From Zygaena filipendulae (Eukaryota; Arthropoda; Insecta; Lepidoptera; Zygaenidae): a DNA stretch of 64,000 nucleotides. Location of the stretch: assembly GCA_907165275.2 (NCBI GenBank), contig OU015651.1, positions 6,532,501-6,596,500 of the forward strand, given 5' to 3'. Shown piece by piece: positions 1 to 12,400 of the stretch; position 1 is the first letter of the stretch, and each line of letters opens with the position of its first letter. The translations under genes and the position numbers were made by a program. The notes below the pieces were generated by a model that was given only the letters and a program-made list of their open reading frames with translations, was not told the DNA's origin and ran no database searches.

Positions 1-806
1 CGGGTGAAACCGCGGGGCACAGCTAATAACTATAATAAAATAGTAGACTGTAGAATCCTCATGTTTTTTCACGCTAATCTCCGAAACTACTGAACGGATT
101 ATTATGCGGTTTTCACTGTTAGTAACATATTATTATTATAGTCTTTGTTTTATTTAAATCGGATGTCGGGAAAAAAATATTAGATTGTATCACGAGGTAT
201 TAAAATTGTATTTTTAGGGCGAGGGCCTTATTTTGAATCCACACCGGAGTGAAGGATTCTTATGTAGAATCCTGAACGGAGAGAGGGATTCAAAGGAAAT
301 CGACAGAGGAAAAAATAATTTTTCATTACTCATACTCGGAAAGTAGGTCTGAAGTTGCCTGAGAAGCGGGTTGAAAGTAACCCTTTTCAGCCCTAGGGAG
401 AATCGCTTTCAACTGACAACTGTCAAATTATTAAAAAAAAACTAGGTCTATTTTCACATTTCTATTGAACCATGTTTCAACTTTCTATACAGCCAGCGCG
501 ATGTAAAATTGAAATAACGTAAAGTTTAAGTAGGTATTAATTAAAATAAAATTCACTCACTTTTTCTTAAGCTAATTCCTATTTATATTTTTTTATTTTC
601 TTTAATTAATACTTAATAATTAAAGATAATATTTTTTCTAGGTCGCCTCAATGTAAATAAAAAATACTGGCTGAATAGCTAGCCGACCAAAGAAAAAGAA
701 ATAGGTAGGAAAGTGTCAAGCGACTATCCGATCTTCACTCATTTTTTCTTTAGCTAATTCCTATTTTTATTTTGACTTTCCTTGCATTCGTAATGAAAAG
801 CACAGT

Positions 807-920
807 GTTATCCTCGGGAGAAAGACTTATTTAGTCCCTCGATCTATTAGCGCCCTCGCTACGCTCGGGCGCCAAACCCCGTCTCGGGACTACATAAGTT
901 ACTTTCACCCCTAGGATAAC
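807..920. mobile_element. Short foldback element
   Basis: Arms 807-838 and 886-920 are imperfect inverted copies starting GTTATCCTCGGGAGAAAG and ending CACCCCTAGGATAAC. The centre holds a near-palindrome (GCGCCCTCGCTACGCTCGGGCGC region, 851-873). It probably is a small MITE; no target duplication is clear. Confidence 0.55.
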
Positions 921-2171
921 AATGTACTATTAATGCCGAGTGGTACACTCTACTTTTCATCCCCCTCTATGACAAAATGAAACAAGAAATCGCTGTAATA
1001 TATTTTCCCGGAATTTAGTGGGTAAAAGATTGTCTATCACATTTATTGCGTCCATTTTCACAGATTCCGGTGTTAATATTGTGCTCTCTTCACTACTTGA
1101 CGAATACATTTTGTGAAATCAATAAAATTGCAATATCAGATATATAAACATACACAGCACATCAGTTGCCGCCTTTTTCTTTTTTTTTTGTTTGAGGCGC
1201 GAGCATGGCGCGAGTCTCACCGGCCAGTACTTTATTCATACAATTTGTGCAGTATTTGAGGTTCGACCTCCTTGGTCGTCTCTGGCGATAGACATTACAA
1301 GTTTCATATTCCAAATTCACAACTCATTATTACCCGCTGTTTAGCGGGTTAAAATTGATTTCAGTATAACTTTTAGTCGCACTTATTGAAGGGAACCTAA
1401 ACGTACTACTTTAGGTGCACTTATATGCTAATAAAACGTCAGTTTTTTTAATAGATGGGATGAAAAATGTTATATAAAACTGTTTCACGCAGGTGAAACC
1501 GCGAAACATAAAATAAATAATGTATTTTAGTTTTTGGCGTGTTCATTAGGTACCCTTATTTGCACATAGTATTTAGCTTTAATTGCTTATAAATGTACCA
1601 TTTTCCTTGTTGATCGACAATGTTCTTCGAAAACTATGGGGCTGTCTTCTGAATGCATTGCTTGTTACAATTTACCGTATGTATGACATGATATTTTTCA
1701 CGCGAGGCCTCAGTCCCATACCTATCTTATTTCATCTTCCATCTTATCATAAATGTTGTGTACACGAACGAGTATAAAATAATATCTAGACTGTTTTGTT
1801 TCTTATCTAAATTGATAATTTTCATGCATAACTCTATTATCTTATGTGGCAGCAAGAAAGTGTCGGCTCAGTTCTATCTCGGCTGTTATAGCGAAGAAAT
1901 AAATAGCTTGTGAATCTTTTAATTTTAACCGACTTTTTACAGTATATTATAAATGATCACGTATTTTGCAAAATTGTGTTTAGCCTAAACTTTGTTCCGA
2001 ATTGCGTGTACATAGTTTTCCGTTTGCCGCGGTTATAAATAATATTAAGTACGGAGTATAATGTCAAATCGTAAATGTACGAGTTGCACTATTTAGCGAC
2101 GGTGATTATGTTATATGAGTCACTGCGAACGACTGTCGCACTCATTGGTGGCATTGCCCACTGAAAACTCA

Positions 2172-2471
2172 TTAGTTTAGTGCGTGCAATGATTTTTACA
2201 TTATAATGTCGGCACTTGGGCTGACGTCGTGATTAAATTGTCTTTTATTTATCGTTCGGTCCGGTGGACGCGCGTTTTTTTTGTTGTCTGGTTTGAGTGA
2301 TGCTGCGGCTCGTTTTAATACTGTGAAATGTGTCTCACGGACGTTTTGTAGTGTTTTAAATAAAAGTGCTATTATTGTTGAACATTTTAAATGTCGGACA
2401 CACAGCGATCGCCCGTCGGCGATTGGATCAACAAACGCACAAACCAGTTGCGTTTTGTTTACAATGTGAAA
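2172..2471 (+). promoter_or_regulatory. Candidate upstream promoter or 5' UTR exon region
   Basis: This segment is less AT-rich than its surroundings, is not part of a repeat I recognise, and ends in a usable donor (AACG|gtataag at 2472). It lies about 1 kb before the first C3G coding exon in the right orientation. A CpG-rich patch (GGC repeats) follows at 2820-2870. No TATA box or initiator is convincing, so this is a weak suggestion. Confidence 0.2.
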
Positions 2472-2515
2472 CGGTATAAGATTCATTATTAATTATTTAT
2501 TATATTACTATCTAT

Positions 2516-2820
2516 CTGTCACCCGCGATTTCATCTGCGGTAACTTCTGAGTTCCCGCGAGAATTCCGGGAAAAAAGTATTCTATGTCCTTCTTTGTACC
2601 CCTGACAGTAGTTTACGGTGATTAGCTGTTCGCCGCATTAATTCCAGAGTTCCCGCGGGAATTCCGGGATAAAAACTATCCCATCTTTAAAGTTGGACCA
2701 TATTACTACTATTATTATAAATGGTTACAAAATTTTATCAAAATCCGTTCAGTAGTTTCGGAGTCCATCGCGGACAAACAACGTGACACGTGATTTATAT
2801 ATATATATTAAGATTTAATT
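2516..2820 (-). repeat. Repeat A, two adjacent fragments
   Basis: Repeat A defined here: a 150-300 bp dispersed unit that, read in its + sense, starts near 'ataatattataaatgcgaaag' and runs through 'ttacgctttcacgcc', 'atcatgaaattt', 'ttatcccggaattcccgcgg' and ends 'gtgaaaccgcggggaacagc'. Two minus-sense pieces abut here (2516-2620 and 2626-2820). Class unresolved: probably a LINE- or SINE-related sequence common in Lepidoptera. Confidence 0.65.
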
Positions 2821-3461
2821 CTGCCACTCGGGCCGGTTTCGCACGGCGCGGCGGCGGCGGCGGTGTCGTTTTAGCTTTCACACGTTTAATTTAATAGTCA
2901 TACTCTACTCTAAATATGACTTAATTTATTACAATTATGCAGAATTTAATATCTTTATAAAGTTTTTACTCGTAAATATTGTTTGCTAATAACTCAAGTT
3001 ACAGCTGATGTTATGTACGTACGACGACGTAACTGTAAGTTTAATTGAATTTAGAAAAACGTTGATTGTATGTTCAACGCGAGTGCGACGTAAGGTTAAA
3101 CCGGGAACTCCTACTCGAATATTAAGTAGAATAGCTCCGCTTTATTTATTCGCTGCTCAGTATGGGCTTGCATACAAAGCATCATACTGTCTTTACACAT
3201 ACAAATGACTGTCATACATTGTTTCTAACGCAACTAAATCAGAAACTAATTGTGACATTAAAAATTACTTCAGGTAAAAATTTTAATTAAGCTTTCTACA
3301 TTAAAACTTTATTTTATAAGTGCATATGAAATAGTCTATAACTATAAGTAGTAAGTACACATATAAACCAATGATTGCGTAAACAAAGTACCTGGTTTAC
3401 CCCTAGACAAGTGTGTAAAATTCGAAACGTATATTATTCTGTTCAATTCGTTTTAATTCAG

Positions 3462-3495
3462 ATCGCACTCACCGCTCAGTCCGAAGCAACGCAAC
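3462..3495 (+). other. C3G: Probable end of a 5' UTR exon of C3G
   Basis: A pyrimidine-containing acceptor (ttttaattcag, ending at 3461) precedes 34 bases that run straight into the C3G start codon. This suggests the first coding exon starts as a spliced 5' UTR exon, with a promoter exon further upstream. The frame before the ATG stays open through this short segment, so a longer N-terminus is possible. Inference only. Confidence 0.4.
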
Positions 3496-6400
3496 ATGGG
3501 GACGAAGCCGGTGAACGCCGAGGAGGGGGAAGTCACGCCCGCCAAAGAATTGGAACGGCTAGTCAAAGAGGTCCGTCTAATGGCTGGTTTTCTTTTTTGT
3601 CGTCTTTATTCTTTCTTCAATCAACCGCAACGTGAACCGCACTTTTGCCAATAAAAATAATCACAAATTGCAGGTTACGTTCGGTTTGAAACATTTTTCT
3701 GACGTGATTACGAAGAGGAAGCTGGAGATGTTGCCGGACAACGGTACCATTGTATTCGAGTCGATTGCGAATATTCATAAAGGTGAATTTTTATTTAATG
3801 TGGCAATACTCTTACACTATTCATGTTTATTGTTTCTATGAATATGACAATGGAATTAATTGCAATTTCAGCGATAAAACCTTACTGTAGCCGGACGCCG
3901 ACACTGATGAGCGCCGTCAAGAAGCTGTGCACGGCCCTGGCGATGTTGATACGTCTGTGCGACGAGATCAGTGCGTTGAGTTTCCGCGCGGACGCGGGTA
4001 ACGAGGAGCTGGACACTTCGGCGGCGGCGCTGTCCCCGGAGCACGTGAGCGCGGTGGTGTGTGGCGTCACGTCCTCGGTGGAGGAGGTGGCGGCACTTGC
4101 GCGGCAGCACATGGCCCGGCCCGCGCTCGCGCCGCGCCCCGCGCTCGTCTCGCCGCGCGACACCACGCAAAGGAAGTCGCTGCCAGGTGATACGTCAATC
4201 GTCATACTACTCAACTTGTTCATCATCATCTTTTATTTATTTAAAGAACTTTATTGCACCTTATTGTACAAAAGCTGGACTTAATGCCTAAGGCGTTCTC
4301 TACCAGTCAACCTTTGCTCTACCAGTCAATCTTCTTCTTCTTCACTCTATGAAAGGAATTTGTCTAAGAGATTGTCAGGAATTTATCGTATACCTACACA
4401 AATTTTCACCGAATTCATAAAAAATGTAACATTAGAAAAAACAGACGCATATACAGTGGTGGTCATATAATTAAGAACGATTTATATGTAGACCTCATAT
4501 TGAAATTAAAATGTTCATAACAAAGATTTCACTCCTTCCTGGAAAATAATGAATATACCATTAGTTTCAACGTTTACAAGGCTAACAAAATCTGTAATAA
4601 AAACAGGAAATAATATTTAATTTACCAGTTAATTCGTTGACAATTAAATATTGGTAACATCGCAGTAGCTCGGAGGCTGGACAAATAATTAAGAACGAAA
4701 CATTTAAAAAAAAAATATTAAAGATAATTTAAGAATTTAGGTATGGCTTCAATTGATTTAATTTGACAACTGTTATTCAATAAAATAAAACAGGAAAAAT
4801 TGTTATAAGGGGGCGTAAATTAATATTCTGTACCATTTCCTTAACTGCAGATAACTGCATAACAACGGCGCATCATGGATGTTATTAACTACTTACAGGT
4901 TTTAATTTAAAAAGTGTTTTGAAGGTTATTTATCTTACCAGAACGTTTGTTTGATATCTTTTTTTTATTGACACCAAATATGTTCAATTGGATTAAGACT
5001 TAGACTGTTTAGTGGCCAATCAAACACTTTTACCACTTGCCTGTCAAGGTAGTTTTTAGAAGTGGATGGTAGTGGTCTGAGTGAGTAAGCTGTGTTTTGG
5101 ATCATTATCATGCTGAAATGTCTTTATTACCGAAAGATAAAATCATTTGCGTATGGCAACATACATTTTTCGAGTATTTGTTTGTATTAGTATTGGTCCA
5201 TGTTGCCTTTTACCAGCCTAGTAAGTCCTACGTCATAACTAGAAAAACAACCCCAAATTTTTATGTTTTCACTGTCATTGTCCACCATCCATTTAGTGTA
5301 TTTGGGGTCGAATGTCTTATTCGCAGGTCGGCGTACATACCTACTGCTTACCATCAGAGCATACTTTTTTATCTTTGTTTAATTCGAAAAAAGTATGTAG
5401 GTACCTAATTCTATTGCGACTATGTCCAAATTCCATAGGTACTTCCTTCCAAACGCTAGTCGGGTCTGCCCTCAGAAGAATAACTCTGCCTATGGCGTAA
5501 TGTCAACATGGGTACGTTCCTTGTTTCTCTGTCAAAAAACTGTGCCTCCACAAAATGCCTTCAAACAGTGCCCCAGTGACTGTCATCGAAAACTTCATTT
5601 TTGATCTCATTAGAACCTTTAAACTGGCCCCGCTTAGCGAGGTGAACTATTCTTAAACGTTTCTGGGAGACGTTTTTCTAACTTTAGATTTGCGCGGAAT
5701 ATTCGGAGTGGTCTGATGTGTATAAAAATGCTTCACAGCTTGGTAAACCATCGTTTTTGAACAAGATAAATGATCTGCAATTTTTTAGTATGATCGATTA
5801 TGACCACGCAGCTTTATTATTATTTCTCTAGTAGCCGAGACGCTAGATTTCTTTTTTTCGATAAAAAATTACCTTAAAACTATTAAAAACCAATAATGGC
5901 ATAAACACACTATAAAATAATAATGAAGAGCATTTTAAGAAATAATTTCATTTTATTTTTATTTTATTTTATTCACAAAATTAATTTAAAAAAAAGCAAT
6001 ACTATAATCGTTCTTAATTATTTGTCCAGCCTCCGAGCTGCTGCGATGTTACCAATATTTTATTGTCAACGAATTAACCGGTAAACTAAATATTATTTCC
6101 TGCTTTTATGACAGATTATGTTAGCCTTGTAAACGTTGAAGCTAGTGGTATATTCATTATTTTTCAGCAAGGAGGTAAATCTTTTTTATGAACATTTCAA
6201 TTTCAATTTAAGGTCTACATATAAATCGTTCTTAATTATATGACCACCACTGTATATTATTTTGAAATACATACCATAAATTTACAGATTAAATTTATAA
6301 AAAGAAACTTAAAATGGATAAAGAAAAAATAAACGGCCTATAAAGGCCAAGAGTTTGTAACGCTCTGTATTTATCCACTGCTGGATGTAGACCTTCTCAT

Positions 6401-9400
6401 TCCGTTTCCGTTCGCTACGACACCTTACCCTTCGCATCCAAGGGCCGTATCTTGAATCAATGGAATTACTTTCGCACTCGGAATCGCAAGATTCGCATGC
6501 GAATGCTCATGTATACAAGTATTAATTGTCTGTGTTGTTCATATTACAAGTTCTGCTTATTTTGGGTATTGGGACTAAGTGGCGCTGTAAGCCGAATTAT
6601 CATAAAAAGTTAATATTTCCTCTATTTTCTTAGAAGATAGACTTTTGATAGCGGGTGGCACTAGTTTAACCATTAAAAAAAAGATTCACCTTACAACCAA
6701 CTTTCATTTGCAGATAGTAAAGACTAAAAAACATTATTTGATCCCATTTCTCTCTATGAAAATTAAAAACTTTCTGTCTATTTACACATGCGGATTAACA
6801 GGTTTACAAGTCGATCGATTTGATTTGATATCGATAAGTCGCCCCTAATCACGAGCTTTTATTGAATTCGCAATGTTCGTGAGCTCTCCGTTTTTATTTT
6901 ATACGATTGATATGAAATTTGGCATATTTATTCGGTGACCATGCGATGTTATGGTGCTGCGAGTCTGATGATGGAGCCGCGATGTAGGGATTGAAACTCC
7001 CTGATGGCAAATGGTACGACAGTCGAATTTGGGTCAGTTGGTTGATGAGGGTCCTAAGTCGGAGCCGGAAGAGTGTCACTGGAAGTCCCTAATGAAAACT
7101 TTGTTCTCATGAATAGGTACCTTCAACACGATAGAGTTTTCTTTAAAAAATACTTTCCATTTATTTCTATTTGTCTTTCGTATTGCAGATATACCATTGA
7201 CACCGAAAGAGCTCTCGCAGCTGACGGGCGAGACGGGCAGTGAGAACAGCGGGGTGCGCGCGTCGCACTCGTCCGAGTCCATCCTGGACGCCCCGGACTC
7301 GCCGCCACCGAAACCGGTGCGACCCAACCGGTAAGCGCGCGGCTCCGTGACGTAACCACCGAGCGAGCACATTGCCGTAACCATTTCTTGGTTAATGATG
7401 CCGTTTTGCGTAACGCAATTACTCTCCGAAAGTGTTACGGCACGACAGATGACCGTTGTAAACTGAAAACGACGCTAAACAGACCATTAAGTTATTATAT
7501 GTAAAGTTCAACGATCTTACTTTTGAAAGCGATAGTTTTGTGCTGATTAATTTTTTTTTGCACAGAAAAATCGAGTTGGCCCCGCCCTTGCCGCCTAAAC
7601 GCAAATCAGCCAACGACAACTCTCTCCTCGCGCTATCTATAGACAGGTTAGTAAGCGGTCGTGTTTACATTAAAATATAATTATCATTGGAATTTCCATA
7701 AAAGTTTCACCGTAAATGGTTATTGACCTTGAATCGATCACGCGTTAGATTGTAATTGGGCAGTTGATAGTTTTATTAATTGTAAGGGATGACACATCTA
7801 CCAGATACCTACTTAAATTATAGCTCGCGTAATTGTTCAAATTAGTAATTACGATCGAGTTCGTGTGTAAGATTGCCACTATAGCAACAAAATAAATACT
7901 AATTAAAAGAGAATAAAATAAATATTTAAGTGGGGATCACATACAACAGACATTTTTTTGCCGTTTTTATACATAATAATGATATGGTACCCTTCGTGCG
8001 CGAGTCCGACTCGCACTTGGTCGGTTTTTTGCACAGATATGAGATAGTAGGCAGAGAAGTGTAGTGTGTGTAGTGTTCTGTGTCATATGATATGCAGGTG
8101 TATCGATAACATTGCAGACTGTCCCTGCAGTCCCACAGCAGTGGGTCGCTGGACTCGATGCTGAACGTGTCCAACGACGAGGAGCGGCACGCGCGCGACG
8201 CGCCCAACCACGACCACGTGTTCTCGGCGCCGCCCAACGCGGGCGTGCTCGGTAATGTCTACATCTATCTATACGTATCTATTCACTATATATATATATT
8301 AATACTAAGTCCTCCGCCGCATCTGTCTGTCTGTTCGTGATAACCTCAAAAACTACTAACTTTTCCAGCGGTTTTCACCAATAGATTGATAGACAGATTG
8401 AAATAATCAGCGCGATACGAAATGTGCTTAGAATATTATTTAAATTTTTTTAATATCGTCATGAAAATAGCTCGAGTGACCCCCTGTGCTATACATATTA
8501 TTGTGTAGAAAAATGCTCAGCTTTCTGCAAAAAATTATTTCATTGAGGTAGTAACTCTGAATTATTTCATTTAACGAGATAAAAACTTGATTTTTGAGCC
8601 ATGTTTTAATTAAATGTAGACTAGCTTTCGCCTCACTAAAAACTGGAAGTTTTTGTTTTTGATTCAAAACAAAAACATACTCTATTTAGACCATAATATG
8701 ATTAATTTTTGCGGCAATACTAATTCCGACATAAAAAACATTAAAATGTAGCTTAACTATAACAAAAGACATAATATGTACCTATGGTGAAACAACATAA
8801 TTAGATGTGCACACGAACGTACAACCTTTATCATGAAGCACGCCACGGTCAATAAATAATGTGACCACATATAGTTGAGGATGACTTTTTGTACATTGGC
8901 TTGTTACTTTCCGAGTTGAACTACAAATATCTAGGGTAAAAAACTATGAGTCTGTGACGAATCTACTCGTAGTAGGTATTTATTCGATAAAGCCCTGAAT
9001 AATAAGCTCATTGTTAAGCAAAAGTGAGAGCGCTGGCCGTGTCTAGTTCGATGCTAGTGGTTAGGTTACGCTTCCCCGGGCTTTATCTCGGAACAAACGA
9101 CGTGCTTGTGACGCGACGTGACTGATTTTGAGTAGGCCTACTAACGTGACCGATTGTGAGTAGGCCTACTACCTACTAATGTTGCAATGTGTTATCCCGG
9201 CAGGTGTGTGCAGCTGCAACAGCGCCAGCGACGTGCGCTCCTCCCTCGACTCGCACGAGTCGCACATGAACCACTTGCACGCACACTCGCACTCCAATCA
9301 CAATCGGTATGAAAATTCATTGCAATGTTTTTTTTTTAAAAGCGTTTGACCACTGCTCCTCATCTGTTGTTGAGTGACGACGTGGTCTAAGATTGTAAAC

Positions 9401-12400
9401 ACAATGGAAACTGGCTTTCAAGTGCAGCTGCCGGATCTCACCGGATCTCACGATGTTTTCCTTCATCGACAGCGTGAGCCCTTACTTACGCTTTGCGGCT
9501 TGTACTACACCAACCACTGAGTTATTTATTTTTTAAACTTTTTGCACAACATGGTACAAAAGGCGGAATCAATGCCGCTGTGGTATTCTCTGCCAGTCAA
9601 CTTCATGATTTGCAGAAAGTGGTGCTTGTAATCACTGTTGCAATAAAAAAGATTAATGTGTTCGAATTAATTAGGCTGCTGAACTTGTCGACACAAAAAA
9701 TTGCGATTCCAATTAACTTAAAATGAAATAAATAGAATAATAAAATAGTGTTTATTGAATGAACTGTATAATCCTATAAAATTCAAACGTCACAGACAAA
9801 TTGTTTAATTCGTCCGTTTACAAACAGCCGGCATTTTGTATAATGCCGAGGACAGAAGAAGCCGCTGTTCGTGTGTTGCTACAACTAGTATCTAAATATT
9901 AAAAATCTTTTGCAGTTTCTCCAATGAGTCCGGCTTCGTGTCCGTCGGGCAGGCGGAAGTATCCGGCGAACACATCGCGTTCACCTCCCACCATTACTCG
10001 AGCCACTCTGATAGGTTCGTTGTTTATCACTAGTAATTATGATGACAATACTCGTACCGCCAGTAATTTAGAATTTTCTGTTGTTGTTGGTGTATATTTA
10101 ATTTTGTTTTTCATAACAAATCTCTTTTCACTGTCTTCATTCACTTTGATTGTATACATGTTTAGATGGATAAAGGAGAATATGTTTCGAAAAATATAGA
10201 ACGACTACATTTACATTTACATTTACCAATATTATTATTTAATTCCGCACGAATCGACAGAAGTGCCATTGCCACAACGCTGTTGTTATTGCAGACGTTG
10301 TAGGGCGACGCTCTATCCAGACGTGTGTATAATCTAACCACGTTCAATTGTTTGTTTTTCATTGTAAATCATCGAGCTCTATGTTTTATGTTTTAGCAGT
10401 ATGTTTAACAGTTCAGACTGTGTAACAGAGATGAAAAGCACAATGCAAAGTTTTGAAAGCCGCATGAATTATGTCAGTTTGAACAGTGTAACGACACACC
10501 ATTCTGTCAGCACAAAGTGAGTGTCCCAGTTGTGTTTCTTCATCACGCTTTTGCGCTAACGCCGCACTTGTATTTTCCGCTGGGTTCCTTTTCGCAAGGT
10601 CTCTGTGTATCTAACTATTTAATAGTTTATTACTACCACACTAAATAGTTTAGTCGCGGAATTTTTCATTTACTATTGATTCAATACGAGTGTGGTCGCT
10701 TTAGCGAGTAATAAAAAAACAATATTTACACAATATGTTTTTTTATTACTCAATATCACAGTGCTTTTGCTATGCAATAAATAGAATCATAGTTTTTCTT
10801 TTTAGTATCTATAATGATAAATACAGTTGTCATAAAACATATGGAATAAGTATTTATCTATGTATTAATTAGTGCCCTGATTCACTATGACCATAGCACG
10901 TTGCGATACAATTACGCGCCACGAAATTATATGAGTATTTTCAAAAAAGATTCACTTAAAAACACTACTATTGTATGCGATGCGACAAGTTATGTATAAT
11001 ATTTAAATATCTTGATTATTAAGATTTTGTCATTTTTTGCCATTTAGAACGTACGGGACAGGCACACGCGTCATTTTATTGGTCAGAGTGAATCAGGGTT
11101 CAGGTTTGAGATTTAATAAGGTTCTATTAACGTTAAAAGTGGTAAGCTATTTTTGAGGGTGTTTGTCGACCATTGGCAAATTGATTAGAAACTTGATTCA
11201 ACCTGATTGAGTTTAATACGAATTGGATATGTTTGGCAATAGATTGGCAAGCATTACGTCCGATGAGTCGGAGACGCCGCCCGAGCTGCCGGTGAAGACG
11301 CGACGCAACCGCGCTGACATACAGCAATACTTCCCCAATGTCGAAATCAGGTAACACAACGCAGATATTGCAATAAAAATATAGATAGGTTATGTCTACT
11401 TATACGCTATCATAAACCGGCTACGAGCAGAGACAAGGTATTGATTACGATCTCGCACGCCTACTTAGTGACCGGCGCTAACACCTCGCAAACTTGTGTT
11501 AGTAGATTTATTACGATGCAATTTTTCGAGCACCTATGACGAATCTGCACTATTTGTTTTAATATCATTGGATTAGCTATTAATTTTCACATAAGTGAAA
11601 AATGTAGAAAATAAATAACGAAGGCGTAACTTAATAATTATGTACCTATATGGTAAATCCAATAGAATATCGTAGCAAAATAATTTAATCACCGTTCGAG
11701 TGTTAAAGCACCTACTTACCAAACATTTTAAACTATATTTTACTAGCTGACCCGCGGTTATTTCGGAGTTCCCGTGGGAATTCCAGGATAAAATATAGTA
11801 ATAAATCTTCCTCATGAATCACTCTATCTATTGGTGAAAACCGCATCAAAATCCGTTGCGTAGTTTTAAAGATTTAAGCATACATAGGGATATAGGGACA
11901 GAGAAAGCGACTTTGTTTTATACTATGTAGTGAAGTTTTTAACTTTGAAGAAGACATCCGTACGTGCGTGCTTGTGTTTCTGCTTGACTTGCGTACAATA
12001 CGGTTTAATAGAAATTCTAAAATCATAAATAGAAATTTTATTCGATACGCGTTTAAACAAAGTTCAGTATTTATTATTGTATTATATGTATACAAAATAT
12101 ATGTGTTTGTGTGTGCTTACGCAGAAAGAGCCCCGTGTGCACGCTGCACGGCGACGCGCGGCCGCACACGCTCGCCGACCACAACCGCCCGCCGCCGCTG
12201 CCGCTCAAGAAGAAACACAGTCAGTATCACTATCAACATCTATATACATACATACATATAAAATTACTAGTTCCTGATTGACTCAACTGCTGGGTCTGGT
12301 AACTGGAAATTTGATGATTTAGGCAAGCGATAAGAAACGTTTTTGAAAAGTTAATCTCTTATGGTTGAAAGTTTGTACCATTACTTTTAAAGTTGAGTAT

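Larger units (their letters stand above)
1..3461. other. Upstream non-coding region, repeats
   Basis: No supportable protein gene. It contains the tail of a repeat A copy at 1-40, a near-duplicate stretch at 546-600 and 733-778 (ttcactca..ttttctt.agctaattcctat), a foldback at 807-920, and repeat A fragments near 1484-1506 and 2516-2820. The rest is AT-rich DNA. 3008-3208 is open on the + strand, but its product resembles nothing I know. Confidence 0.6.

Noticed and set aside
4061..4291. Alternative + frames over C3G exon 3
   Set aside because: The frame reading AIKPYCSRTP...LVSPRD keeps phase with both neighbours and matches C3G. The other frames are shadows.
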